Positions 1 to 7,514 of a stretch of 20,801 nucleotides of DNA are shown here, piece by piece. This DNA is from an uncultured Lachnospiraceae bacterium (GTDB taxonomy: Bacteria > Bacillota > Clostridia > Lachnospirales > Lachnospiraceae). The stretch is from contig CAMHCL010000012.1 in assembly GCA_946183625.1 (NCBI GenBank), forward strand, positions 1 to 20,801, read 5' to 3'. The number at the start of each line of letters is the position of its first letter. The stretch's first letter is position 1. The notes beneath the pieces were generated by a model. The model made no database searches and was not told the origin of the DNA. It worked only from the letters and a program-made list of their open reading frames with translations. A program made the translations under genes and the position numbers.

Positions 1-345
1 TATTTTGAGAGAGAACTGGGGAAGAAGCTGATCGCATTTGTGGCGAGAGCAGAGGGGAGACTTGTAGCGGCGGCATATCTTCTTATTATCGAAAAGCCTG
101 CAAATCCATTTTTCCTTAACGGACTTGATGCAGAGGTTTTAAGCGTATATACGGAAGAAGGATATCGGGGACGAGGTATCTGTACTGCATTAATGAATAA
201 TATGATCGACTACGCGAAGAAGCATGAGCTCAGCAGAATAGATCTCATCGCCACGAAAGAAGGATATCCGATATACAAAAAGCTTGGCTTCGAGGATAAG
301 GTTCAGAAGTATATAGATATGAGATTGAAAGTAAATAATAATTAA
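1..345 (+). CDS. GNAT-family N-acetyltransferase, C-terminal part
   Basis: The open frame enters at base 1 and ends with TAA at 343-345, so the true start lies outside the window; the GTG at 40 is simply an internal Val codon. The visible 114 residues hold the GNAT acetyl-CoA binding motif, seen as YTEEGYRGRGICTALMNNM (R/Q-x-x-G-x-G/A), followed by the usual C-terminal pattern in which a helix leads to GYPIYKKLGFED. Members of this fold move an acetyl group from acetyl-CoA to an amine of a small molecule or protein; the substrate cannot be told from the sequence. It lies 18 bases before proC on the same strand and could be cotranscribed with it. The family call is firm; the function is open. 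Confidence 0.85.
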   Translation, partial: YFERELGKKLIAFVARAEGRLVAAAYLLIIEKPANPFFLNGLDAEVLSVYTEEGYRGRGICTALMNNMIDYAKKHELSRIDLIATKEGYPIYKKLGFEDKVQKYIDMRLKVNNN

Positions 346-363
346 TGAAGGGAGAATAAAATA

Positions 364-1158
364 ATGAAACTTGGAATTATTGGAGCTGGAAATATGGCTA
401 GTGCCATAATCGGAGGAATTGTAAAAAAAGGAATTATTGAAGCGAAGGATATTATTTGTTCATCACCTGTTGAGGCTGAAAGAGATAAGGCTGCGGATAC
501 ATTTGGTATAAATGTAACAGCTGATAATAAGGAAGTTGTGTCTTCTTCTGAAATTGTTCTGCTGGCTGTTAAGCCACAGGTTATTCCTACAGTTGCTGAA
601 GAAGTTAAGGATGTGTTTAAGGATGAACAGCTCATTATATCAATCGTGGCTGGCAAATCTATAGCCTGGTATAACGAGGCCTTCGGCCGTGAATTGAAGA
701 TAATAAGAACTATGCCAAATACTCCTGCTCTTGTTGGTGAGGGAATGACAGGTGTGAGTCCTGCACCAACAGTTTCTGAAGATGAAACAAAGAAAGCATT
801 AGAAATTCTCTCTTCCTTTGGTGAGGCAGAAGTTGTTCCGGAGAATCTGATGGATAGTGTTGTCGCAGTATCAGGAAGCTCACCAGCCTATGTCTTTATG
901 ATGATAGAAGCTATGGCTGATGGAGCAGTAAAGCTTGGAATGCCAAGAGCTAAGGCGTACAAATTTGCGGCACAGGCAGTTCTGGGAAGCGCTAAAATGG
1001 TTTTGGAAACTGGCAAGCATCCTGGTGAACTTAAGGATATGGTTTGCTCACCTGCAGGAACAACTATAGAAGCTGTTAAGGTTCTTGAGGAACAGGGCTT
1101 CAGAGCAAGTCTGATAGATGCCATGGAAGCATGTGCGGATATCTCAAAGAAGTTGTAA
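364..1158 (+). CDS. proC: Pyrroline-5-carboxylate reductase
   Basis: This 264-residue cytoplasmic enzyme carries out the last step of proline synthesis, the NAD(P)H-dependent reduction of 1-pyrroline-5-carboxylate to L-proline. The N-terminal Rossmann dinucleotide motif is seen at about residues 4-19 (GIIGAGNMASAIIGGI). Further ProC signatures are MPNTPALVGEGMT in the middle and the C-terminal block DMVCSPAGTTIEAVKVLEE, where the helical dimerisation domain binds substrate. The length is normal for the family. The ATG at 364 follows AAGGGAG (348-354) at 9 bases, which fixes the start. No proA or proB lies in the window, so proline genes are not clustered here. Identity is very likely. Confidence 0.96.
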   Translation: MKLGIIGAGNMASAIIGGIVKKGIIEAKDIICSSPVEAERDKAADTFGINVTADNKEVVSSSEIVLLAVKPQVIPTVAEEVKDVFKDEQLIISIVAGKSIAWYNEAFGRELKIIRTMPNTPALVGEGMTGVSPAPTVSEDETKKALEILSSFGEAEVVPENLMDSVVAVSGSSPAYVFMMIEAMADGAVKLGMPRAKAYKFAAQAVLGSAKMVLETGKHPGELKDMVCSPAGTTIEAVKVLEEQGFRASLIDAMEACADISKKL

Positions 1159-1262
1159 TAATTTCATATATAGATTAAATGTCTCTAATCCCTAATCGAC
1201 TTTGTATATATAGTGTAAGCGATGAAGAAAAAGAATTTATAATGATTAGGGAGGAAATAATC

Positions 1263-1508
1263 ATGAAGAACAGAATGAATGAGAAGGTAACATTGAATGT
1301 AACAGATCTTGAGGAAGTAGTAGGAGGAGCTCCAGCATTCTATCCAAATATGGCTAGATTGGGTACTAGTTTAAAGGCTCAGGACCGAGTTCTCGCGATA
1401 TGGTGGTACGGTTCTGAAGATCCTCATAAAGATATGAGAGATAAGTTTAGCGGCGGAAGTATAGGTGATCTCTTTAATGAGGTTGCTGTAGTATGGCCAT
1501 GGGACTAA
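1263..1508 (+). CDS. Small peptide with double-glycine leader (bacteriocin/RiPP-type precursor)
   Basis: The frame is open from 1179, but the ATG at 1263 has a near-ideal ribosome binding site (AGGGAGG, 1248-1254, 8 bases away), giving an 81-residue peptide. Residues 11-22, LNVTDLEEVVGG, fit the double-glycine leader consensus recognised by C39-peptidase ABC exporters (hydrophobic positions at -12, -7 and -4, Gly-Gly at -2/-1). Cleavage after G22 would free a 59-residue core starting APAFYPN. The core has no Cys, so it is not a lanthipeptide or disulfide bacteriocin. It has four Trp (an IWWYG segment and a VWPWD C-terminus), many charged residues and a small GGSIG motif. No transporter, immunity or modification gene is visible nearby, so it looks orphan. 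It could be an unmodified class II-type bacteriocin, a signal peptide or a RiPP precursor. The leader call is good; the role is unknown. Confidence 0.7.
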   Translation: MKNRMNEKVTLNVTDLEEVVGGAPAFYPNMARLGTSLKAQDRVLAIWWYGSEDPHKDMRDKFSGGSIGDLFNEVAVVWPWD

Positions 1509-1527
1509 GAAGGTACTGTGGTTAATG

Positions 1528-1559
1528 AAAAACGACAGCTTATAGCTGCCGTTTTTTTA
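1528..1559. terminator. Rho-independent terminator, probably bidirectional
   Basis: A hairpin with stem CGACAGCT / AGCTGCCG (one A-C mismatch) and loop TAT is followed by a run of seven T on the + strand and preceded by a run of five A, which reads as a U-tract on the - strand. It sits 20 bases after the double-glycine peptide gene and directly beyond the stop of the convergent lipoprotein gene, so it can end both transcripts. Confidence 0.9.
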
Positions 1560-1562
1560 TTG

Positions 1563-2933
1563 CTATTCAGCGGTTTCATTGTTAAATTCTGACGGACGTT
1601 CAGGAGGAGTTCTGTCCCCGTTCATCCTGGGCCCAGGCATTTCTCCCTGTTCATTCATCATGCCGCCCTGGCCACCCATCATATCGCCTTGGCCATCCAT
1701 CATACCGCCTTGGCCGCCCATCATGCCGCCGCCTTGGCCGCCGAACTGCTGATTGCTGATAGAATTGGTTTCTGTGCCGTTCTCTATAATGGTTCCTCCG
1801 TTATAGGTTGCAGTTCCGTCGTAGTCAAATGTGGACTGTCCGGTTATATCTAATGTTCCGCCATTTATTGTGATATTTCCATTGGAATCAACTCCATCTG
1901 TGTCGCCAGCGCCCATGGATATAGTTACATTTCCACCATTCATTTCAAAAGAAGGGGTGTATGAGCCTGACTTGGCAGCTGCATTTATTCCATCATCACT
2001 TGCATTAATATTTACATTTCCATCGTTAACGGTGATCACTGTACCTTCCAGACATTCAGCACCGTTTAATGTGAGATCTCCACCGTCGATCTGCAGAGTT
2101 GTGGTTGCATGGATGGCGTCGTCTGCTGCGGTGATGTTAATGGTTCCGCCTGATATCAGGATTGCACCGATGGTATCATCGTCACTATCCTCTGCATGAA
2201 GACCGTCATTACAGCTTTCAACATTTATAGTTCCATCTGTGATTTCAATCTCATCATGTGCTTCCAGAGCGCTTCCGCTGCAATTGATATTTAGTGTTCC
2301 ACTGTAAACTGTAAGAGTATCCTTGCAGCTTATGGCATTATCTGATGATGTTATATTAAGGGTACCGCTTCCTTCTATATCCAGATCATCCTTTGAGAAG
2401 ATGACAGCATCAAGATTTGTATCGCCATCTGCTTCAAATGTACCGGATACGGTCAGGGTACTTTCAGTATCACTTGTATTTATTATTACCTTGTCGGCGC
2501 TTTTTACATATATGCATGGGGCCACATCGTTTGTAATTGAAGCGCCGGCAAGGGTGATATTCACTTCGTCTTCGTCACCAGCTTCCACATTGATAGTGGA
2601 ATTGCTGGCACTGCCGGTTATTACATAATCACCAGCTTTGTCTATAGTGATGTCTTCACCGTCTTTCAGAGTTATAGCATTGGCATCTGCCGTAGAAGTA
2701 TCTGAATCGGTTGCTAACTTTATTTCTGCATTTTCAATAGATGTATTTGCTGATGTTGCCGTAGCGTCATCGGAAGAGGAAACCTGGGAGGTTTCGGTCG
2801 AATCATTAGAACTCTGTAAGCCTGATGCTCCGTTACAGCCTGTCAGCATTCCGGTCATCATAACGGCAACGACTCCGCCAGTCATCATTTTTCGTATATA
2901 TCTTGTTGAATTTCTATTATTTCTATATCTCAT
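1563..2933 (-). CDS. Beta-helical lipoprotein, Cthe_2159-like carbohydrate-binding domain
   Basis: The 456-residue start at 2933 is chosen because AAAGGAG lies 7 bases upstream; the in-frame ATG at 2975 has no such site. A basic N-terminus and hydrophobic stretch lead to a lipobox-like LTGC with Cys33, so the protein is predicted to be secreted and lipid-anchored. A Ser/Thr/Asp-rich linker follows. The body, roughly residues 85-390, is made of short repeating strands such as GGTINITAADDAIHATTTLQ and GGDLTLNGAE, typical of a right-handed parallel beta-helix, with many Asp that could bind calcium. This matches the Cthe_2159 family, whose Clostridium thermocellum member binds cellulose and acidic sugars. 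The tail is a Gly/Gln/Met repeat ending in a Pro/Glu-rich segment. The gene is last of three and starts 43 bases after the DUF4956 gene, as in other Clostridia. The exact ligand is unknown. Confidence 0.85.
   Translation of the reverse strand: MRYRNNRNSTRYIRKMMTGGVVAVMMTGMLTGCNGASGLQSSNDSTETSQVSSSDDATATSANTSIENAEIKLATDSDTSTADANAITLKDGEDITIDKAGDYVITGSASNSTINVEAGDEDEVNITLAGASITNDVAPCIYVKSADKVIINTSDTESTLTVSGTFEADGDTNLDAVIFSKDDLDIEGSGTLNITSSDNAISCKDTLTVYSGTLNINCSGSALEAHDEIEITDGTINVESCNDGLHAEDSDDDTIGAILISGGTINITAADDAIHATTTLQIDGGDLTLNGAECLEGTVITVNDGNVNINASDDGINAAAKSGSYTPSFEMNGGNVTISMGAGDTDGVDSNGNITINGGTLDITGQSTFDYDGTATYNGGTIIENGTETNSISNQQFGGQGGGMMGGQGGMMDGQGDMMGGQGGMMNEQGEMPGPRMNGDRTPPERPSEFNNETAE
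1656..1743 (-). repeat. 21-bp tandem repeat coding a GGQGGMM-type tail
   Basis: About four consecutive copies of a 21-bp unit (CATCATGCCGCCCTGGCCAC and variants on the + strand) encode heptads of the form (G/D)GQG(G/D)MM near the C-terminus of the lipoprotein. One unit carries an extra Gly codon. The stretch is much richer in G+C than its surroundings. Such low-complexity Gly/Met tails are common in this family; copy number may vary by slippage. Confidence 0.85.
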
Positions 2934-2976
2934 AATCGTACTCCTTTCATATGCTATTCCTCGGTGGAAGTACATT

Positions 2977-3657
2977 TTACAAACTGTCTATGCTATCAAT
3001 TCGTCTGCCGAGGCTTATATCCAGGTTTCCGTTGCGTGTTCTTAGTTCATCCAGGAAGGCTTTAGTTGAAACACCATTCTTCAATACCACATCCAGAGTG
3101 AGCTTGTATAAGCTGCCCATGTTGCTTGTCTTGACTTCTTCATAAGAGTAGGATGTAAGGTATTTCTCGAAGAGGTCTTCGAATTTGCCTTCATAATCCA
3201 GATTTTCAGGAACCATGATCTTGAGTGATCTGTGGTTGTCATCTGATCCGCCGAACCCGCTTATGTTGAGTATCAGATTCATCAGTGAAATGATCACTGT
3301 GATCAGAATTGCAACTCCGATATAGCCCATACCTGTTGCAAGTCCAACTGCCATTGCCAAGAATACGCTTGTGATCTCCTGGCCTTTGCCCGGTGCGGAT
3401 CTGAATCTTACCAGACTGAAGGCTCCTGCAACTGCAACGCCGGCTCCGATATTTCCATTTACAAGCATTATTACGAGTTCAACTATTGCGGGAAGGAGGA
3501 CGAGGGTTATGGAAAAGCTTTTGGAACATTTGTTTTTAATGGAATAGGTGATGGCTATTATGAATCCACAAATGATCGAAGTCAGCGTTACTACTGCGAA
3601 CTCTGTACCTGTAAAGCTTCCGTTTGTCAGAATTGTATTAAATAAATTGTTAAGCAT
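2977..3657 (-). CDS. DUF4956 integral membrane protein
   Basis: This 226-residue protein has an N-terminal half made of several hydrophobic segments (about residues 17-38, 44-64 and 95-135), with a conserved SLVRFRSAPGKGQEI loop between them, followed by a soluble, mixed C-terminal domain with ILNISGF at its start. That layout matches the DUF4956 family, whose members are commonly encoded beside VTC-domain proteins; its biochemical role is not established. ATG at 3657 is preferred over the in-frame TTG at 3663 because it stands 6-9 bases from GAGGTGA. It overlaps the VTC stop by 8 bases (ATGCTTAA), which suggests translational coupling. A role as membrane partner of the VTC protein is inferred from the overlap. 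Confidence 0.85.
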   Translation of the reverse strand: MLNNLFNTILTNGSFTGTEFAVVTLTSIICGFIIAITYSIKNKCSKSFSITLVLLPAIVELVIMLVNGNIGAGVAVAGAFSLVRFRSAPGKGQEITSVFLAMAVGLATGMGYIGVAILITVIISLMNLILNISGFGGSDDNHRSLKIMVPENLDYEGKFEDLFEKYLTSYSYEEVKTSNMGSLYKLTLDVVLKNGVSTKAFLDELRTRNGNLDISLGRRIDSIDSL

Positions 3658-4414
3658 AAGCAATCACCTCTTTTCCAAATATAGCTTTGTTTTCTGTTTT
3701 TACTGTTGGTGTTACATAATTCATACTGATCATATCTATATATCCCCGTCCGTATTTTGAAAAGGATGCAGGGAATATATTTAATTCGCTCAGCTTAGCT
3801 GCGAGTTCCATTGGCATGGAATTTGCAACCTTTATTTCCATCATGCGCTGGCCTTTCTCCAGAATAGGATTTCCTGTTTCTCTGGATCTGAGATCCATTT
3901 CATCAGTAGACCATTCTATATTCTTATCAAATGTGATCCTTAGCTCCGGATCATTCTTACCGACCATTGCTACTCTGGTGTAGCATATCTTCATGGAAGG
4001 TCTTAAGCCTTCGTACATATTTATCAATCCTTCAATCTCTCTGGATATCTGGGAATCATCTATCGGTGCAGCTCCATTTACCAGATAATCAAATGCGTCT
4101 TTGTAGGTTCCGCCAATTCTGCGCTTATAAACTATTCCGTCGTACTTCTTTTTGATTTCGATAAATGCGCTGGTGTCATCCTTCGTTCTTCCGTAGGTTC
4201 TGAGCCTGAGCTTTTCTTTATAAACCGGCTTTTCCAGAGATGTTCTGATCAATCTGTAATCAGGAGTATCGAAGTAGATGTTATTAATTCTTGTCTCTCC
4301 ATATTCATCAACGCTGGCAATATTTACGAGGAATGAAAGCAGCTGTGTATATTGTTCTTCCGATAGAAGATATTTAATTTCTGTTCTTTTGAAAACGTCT
4401 ATATATTCACCCAT
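3650..4414 (-). CDS. VTC-domain (polyphosphate polymerase-like) protein
   Basis: The 254-residue protein matches the VTC fold, a tunnel-shaped triphosphate-binding domain known from the yeast vacuolar polyphosphate polymerase. Typical elements are the FKRTEIKYLL start (residues 8-17), NNIYFDTPDY (44-53), the basic strand KEKLRLRTYG (66-75), EIKKKYDGIVYKRR (86-99), MEIKV (192-196) with an acidic metal-binding Glu, and SKYGRGY near the C-terminus. The alternating Lys/Arg residues are those that line the phosphate tunnel in the family. There is no membrane segment, so it would act in the cytoplasm, perhaps docked to the DUF4956 protein encoded next. Start ATG 4414 has AAAGGAGG 7 bases upstream. 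Whether bacterial members make polyphosphate or act on another substrate is unknown. CotH, often found with this cassette, is not seen here. Confidence 0.87.
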   Translation of the reverse strand: MGEYIDVFKRTEIKYLLSEEQYTQLLSFLVNIASVDEYGETRINNIYFDTPDYRLIRTSLEKPVYKEKLRLRTYGRTKDDTSAFIEIKKKYDGIVYKRRIGGTYKDAFDYLVNGAAPIDDSQISREIEGLINMYEGLRPSMKICYTRVAMVGKNDPELRITFDKNIEWSTDEMDLRSRETGNPILEKGQRMMEIKVANSMPMELAAKLSELNIFPASFSKYGRGYIDMISMNYVTPTVKTENKAIFGKEVIAYA

Positions 4415-4469
4415 GTTACTGCCTCCTTTCTCGTTTTGTTGTACACATAATAATCAGGCAACCTTAAAT

Positions 4470-4507
4470 GAAAATTAAAAAAAGAGAGTTTTTTTACAAA
4501 CTCTCTT
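4470..4507 (-). terminator. Intrinsic terminator of the two-component operon
   Basis: On the - strand a perfect 10-bp stem (AAGAGAGTTT with AAACTCTCTT, 4482-4491 and 4498-4507) closes a 6-base loop and is followed by seven T and an AT-rich tail. The stem begins inside the stop codon of the histidine kinase gene. It separates the two-component pair from the downstream VTC cassette, whose promoter must lie in the short span 4415-4470 or be reached by read-through. No clear -35/-10 pair was found there. Confidence 0.92.
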
Positions 4508-5729
4508 AAATCTTAAACTCGGCCTTGAAGGTGGTCGTGTTCTCCTTTGAATAGGCCTTAATTGTTCCGTTATGATTGGTTACTATCTTCTTAGCTATTG
4601 CAAGTCCGAGGCCGTAGCGGTTATCACTTCGGCTCCTGGATTTGTCTGCACGATAGAACCTCTCGAAGATTTTCTCCTCGTCCCCTTCCTTGATAGGATC
4701 GCCGGTGTTGATGACCTTCAGCACTATGGCACCCTTGCTCTTGCTGAGTTTTACCTTAACAGTTGTATCCTTATAGCTGTGCTTTACTGCATTGTCCAGA
4801 AGAGTGGCAGACAGCTTCTCCATATCCTCCTTGCTGCATTTAAAGGTTATATCATCCTCTATATCAGTGTCGATTGTAACACCCTGTTCAAATGCAACTC
4901 CTTCATAAGCCAGACAGTTCTTTTCAACTATTTTGGACAGATTCTCATTTTTATAACTGTCCTTCGTTGCCCCTTCTTCCAGCTTGGACAGATCCAGCAG
5001 TCCGGATATCAGGCGGTTCATTCTGTCGGATTCGTACTTAATGTTTTCTATATATTTTACATTTGACTCATCTGCTACTAACTCGTCTGAAGAAGCCATG
5101 ATGACTGCCAGCGGAGTCTTTAGCTCGTGAGACGCATCTGCTATAAACTCAGTCTGCCTGTCAAATGCATCGCGTGCAGGTTTGGTTATCCAGCTGGTGA
5201 TGAGCCTGGATATAAGCAGGATTACGGCATCCAGTACAAGGAAGATAAGCACCGATTCCAGCAGAAGCGTGCGGAGCTTTTTAGCAACACTGGAATCATT
5301 GACGATGACGATGGATTCATCCTTTATATAATTAAAGGAGTATTTGCTGAAATACAGGTTCCCGATCTTTACTGTGTCTTGGTTGTGGGATTTCAGTATT
5401 TTGCCGGCGGTTGAGACTGCATCAAAATCAGATGATATGTTGCCGTGAGCAAATACTTTGTCAACCTCGCCATTGGCGATCATTACGGTATAGACCTCAT
5501 AATCTATGATCATCATATTCTCTATGTCAGGTGCATCCTCAGGCTTTTCGTTCATGTCATCTCTCGGCTTGAAGAACATACCGTGGTCATATAATATATT
5601 AAGATTTCTTCTTACATTTTCGTATTCTCTTCTATAACTCTGGAGATTAAGTATCACGAGGCTTATCAGGAGAAATACTGTAAGTATGGCGAAGATCGTA
5701 AGAAAGACCTTCTTATTTAGTTCCTTCAT
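4506..5729 (-). CDS. Sensor histidine kinase (EnvZ/PhoR-type, HisKA)
   Basis: This 407-residue membrane kinase has a transmembrane segment at about residues 8-29, an extracytoplasmic sensor region of some 124 residues, and a second membrane segment at 154-175. The H-box FIADASHELKTPLAVI follows almost at once, with His201 as phosphorylation site. The ATPase domain shows the N-box LLDNAVKHS, the FERFYRADKSRS F-box and YGLGLAIAKKIV. A recognisable HAMP domain is missing between the second membrane segment and the H-box. The start overlaps the regulator gene by 17 bases, so the two are translationally coupled, and the kinase should phosphorylate that regulator. The stimulus is unknown. Synteny with the downstream cassette suggests, without proof, a cell-envelope or phosphate-related signal. 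Confidence 0.95.
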   Translation of the reverse strand: MKELNKKVFLTIFAILTVFLLISLVILNLQSYRREYENVRRNLNILYDHGMFFKPRDDMNEKPEDAPDIENMMIIDYEVYTVMIANGEVDKVFAHGNISSDFDAVSTAGKILKSHNQDTVKIGNLYFSKYSFNYIKDESIVIVNDSSVAKKLRTLLLESVLIFLVLDAVILLISRLITSWITKPARDAFDRQTEFIADASHELKTPLAVIMASSDELVADESNVKYIENIKYESDRMNRLISGLLDLSKLEEGATKDSYKNENLSKIVEKNCLAYEGVAFEQGVTIDTDIEDDITFKCSKEDMEKLSATLLDNAVKHSYKDTTVKVKLSKSKGAIVLKVINTGDPIKEGDEEKIFERFYRADKSRSRSDNRYGLGLAIAKKIVTNHNGTIKAYSKENTTTFKAEFKI

Positions 5730-6402
5730 TGCTTGCCTCCATCTTATATCCCATGTTTCTTATAGACTTTATTGTTACATCAGCATCCAGGGCTTTCAGC
5801 TTCTTGCGGACAAATGATATGTATGCTTCCAGATTGTTGGAAAGTGAGTCGTTGTCAGCGCCCCAGACTCTGTCGAAGATCATTTCCCTGGACAGAACCT
5901 GGTCATGATTCATCATGAAATATTCCAACAGCTGGAATTCTTTATTATTCACCTTAATGCTTTCGCCGGTTTCCTTATTCTCGATGGCCGGTGTATTGTA
6001 GTCCAGAAGTACATTTCCATAAGTCAGCTCATTACTTACGGCCTTCTCTAATCTGAGCTGCGCGTCAATCCTGGCAACCAGTTCATCTATATGAAATGGC
6101 TTGGCTACGTAGTCATTTGCTCCTTCACCGAAGCCCTTCAACTTATCTTCGAGTTCGCCCTTGGCGGTGAGCATGATGACCTTGGAGCTTATGCCTTCCT
6201 TACGTATCTCGCGGAGTATCTCCAGCCCATCCTTCTTAGGGAGCATTATATCCAGAAGTATGAGATCATAGCTTCCGGAGAGCGCATTAAAAAGTCCGTC
6301 CTCCCCGTCATAGGAGATATCGACAGTGTAGCGTTCTTTCTTCAACCGGTTTGAAACCAGCTCTGCAAGAGAGTATTCATCTTCGACTAGCAGGATTCTC
6401 AT
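5713..6402 (-). CDS. OmpR/PhoB-family response regulator
   Basis: The 229-residue DNA-binding regulator has a receiver domain at residues 1-115, with the acidic pocket E7/D8, phosphoacceptor D51 in LILLDIMLPKKDG, conserved Thr in VIMLTAK and Lys in YVAKPF. A winged-helix domain follows at about 125-225 (NKEFQLLEYFMMNHDQVLSR and IKSIRNMGYKM). ATG at 6402 is chosen over the one at 6408 because AAAGGAG is 9 bases from the former and only 3 from the latter. It is the first gene of the pair with the downstream kinase and is transcribed from a likely promoter at 6439-6468. TTGTCA-like repeats in that promoter may be its own binding site, giving autoregulation. Confidence 0.95.
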   Translation of the reverse strand: MRILLVEDEYSLAELVSNRLKKERYTVDISYDGEDGLFNALSGSYDLILLDIMLPKKDGLEILREIRKEGISSKVIMLTAKGELEDKLKGFGEGANDYVAKPFHIDELVARIDAQLRLEKAVSNELTYGNVLLDYNTPAIENKETGESIKVNNKEFQLLEYFMMNHDQVLSREMIFDRVWGADNDSLSNNLEAYISFVRKKLKALDADVTIKSIRNMGYKMEASNEGTK

Positions 6403-6438
6403 AAACATGCGCTCCTTTGATCAAATGTACTATCACTA

Positions 6439-6468
6439 ATTTTGTCACGAAGAGAGTGTAATTGTCAA
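6439..6468 (-). promoter_or_regulatory. Promoter of the response regulator/kinase operon
   Basis: On the - strand a perfect -35 box TTGACA (6463-6468) stands 18 bases before CAAAAT (6439-6444), a four-of-six -10 box. It lies 37 bases upstream of the regulator start. The motif TTGTCA, or its near copy, occurs on the + strand at 6442 and 6463, 21 bases apart, the spacing expected for two helical turns and thus compatible with OmpR-family binding. Confidence 0.55.
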
Positions 6469-6481
6469 GATTGAGGAATTG

Positions 6482-6511
6482 TTCACAGTAACAGGCCCCG
6501 TGTGTTATAAT
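6482..6511 (+). promoter_or_regulatory. Sigma-A type promoter of the P1 peptidase gene
   Basis: TTCACA (6482-6487), 18 bases, then a perfect TATAAT (6506-6511) with an extended TG at 6503-6504. Transcription would begin near 6518, leaving a leader of about 22 bases ahead of the ATG at 6541. It is back-to-back with the promoter of the response regulator operon. Confidence 0.8.
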
Positions 6512-6540
6512 TGGGATATTAATGTGTTTGGAGGTTTCCT

Positions 6541-7497
6541 ATGGAGATTTCAATCAGAGATATAGAGGGAATAAAGATTGGCCAGGTGGAGAATGCGGAT
6601 GCCGGAACAGGTTGTACTGTAGTATTGTCAGAGACAGGCTTCAGGGCAGGTGTTGATGTAAGAGGTGGCGGTCCTGCTTCAAGAGAGACACAGCTCCTTA
6701 ATCCACTTATGGCGGCAGATGCCATCAATGCCATAGTGCTGGGAGGTGGAAGCGCTTTCGGTCTTGGCGCTTCCAGTGGCGTTATGGATTATCTGGAAGA
6801 GCAGGGTGTTGGCTTTGATGTTGGAGTAACTCATGTTCCGCTGGTTGTACAGTCAGATCTTTTTGACCTTACGGTAGGCGATACATTTACCAGACCGGAT
6901 GCCAAGATGGGCTATGAGGCTGCAAGGATCGCTTTCGAAGGACCAAATTATAAAGATGGAAATTATGGCGCAGGCTGCGGTGCAACTGTTGGCAAGATCC
7001 TGGGAATGGATTACTGCATGAAGACGGGTATCGGAAGCTATGCGGTGCAGATCGGCGAGCTGAAGCTGGGCGCGATAGTGGCCGTCAATGCCCTTGGCGA
7101 TATATTTGATAAGGACGGCAGGCAGATAGCAGGTCTCCTGACAGAGGACAAGAAATCCCTGAGAAGTACTATAGACGTTATGAAGTCCAACCTTCAGGTG
7201 GTGGAGAATAAGTTCGTGGGCAACACGACAATTGCCATAATCATAACCAATGGCAAATTCGTGAAGCCTCAGCTCTGCAAGATAGCCGGAATGGCTCATG
7301 ACGGAATGGCAAGAGCTATCCGTCCGGTTCATACCACTGCTGATGGAGATTCAATTTACGCAGTATCTGCCGGTGAGGTTGCAGTTGATCAGGACGTGGT
7401 TGGTGCTCTTGCCGCTGACGTGCTTGGCGAGGCAATCGTGAGAGCAGTAGAGAACGCAGAAGGAGCTTACGGCTTCCCAGCTGCGAAAGATTTGTAA
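6541..7497 (+). CDS. P1-family (S58, DmpA/NylC-like) N-terminal-nucleophile peptidase
   Basis: The 318-residue protein matches the P1 family, which includes the aminopeptidase DmpA and the nylon-oligomer hydrolase NylC. These enzymes are made as a precursor that cuts itself to expose a catalytic Ser or Thr. Visible family blocks are DVRGGGPASRET (39-50), LGGGSAFGLGASSGVMDYL (67-85), NYGAGCGATVGK (141-152) and GNTTIAIIITN (227-237). By homology, cleavage is expected between N228 and T229, with T229 as nucleophile. No signal peptide is seen, so it is probably cytoplasmic. Its natural substrate, likely a small peptide or amide, cannot be predicted. GGAGG lies 7 bases from the ATG. It seems to be the first gene of a + strand run that includes the following two membrane proteins. 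Confidence 0.9.
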   Translation: MEISIRDIEGIKIGQVENADAGTGCTVVLSETGFRAGVDVRGGGPASRETQLLNPLMAADAINAIVLGGGSAFGLGASSGVMDYLEEQGVGFDVGVTHVPLVVQSDLFDLTVGDTFTRPDAKMGYEAARIAFEGPNYKDGNYGAGCGATVGKILGMDYCMKTGIGSYAVQIGELKLGAIVAVNALGDIFDKDGRQIAGLLTEDKKSLRSTIDVMKSNLQVVENKFVGNTTIAIIITNGKFVKPQLCKIAGMAHDGMARAIRPVHTTADGDSIYAVSAGEVAVDQDVVGALAADVLGEAIVRAVENAEGAYGFPAAKDL

Positions 7498-7514
7498 AAG
7501 GTGAAGATTTGCAA

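Noticed and set aside
1202..1243. TATATATAG and TATAAT as promoter boxes for the double-glycine peptide
   Set aside because: No acceptable -35 box lies at the proper distance, and the TATAAT at 1238 is too close to the ribosome binding site to be used.
1179..1262. N-terminal extension of the double-glycine peptide from ATG 1179
   Set aside because: No ribosome binding site precedes 1179, whereas AGGGAGG is placed ideally for ATG 1263; the extension would also put the leader motif unusually far from the N-terminus.
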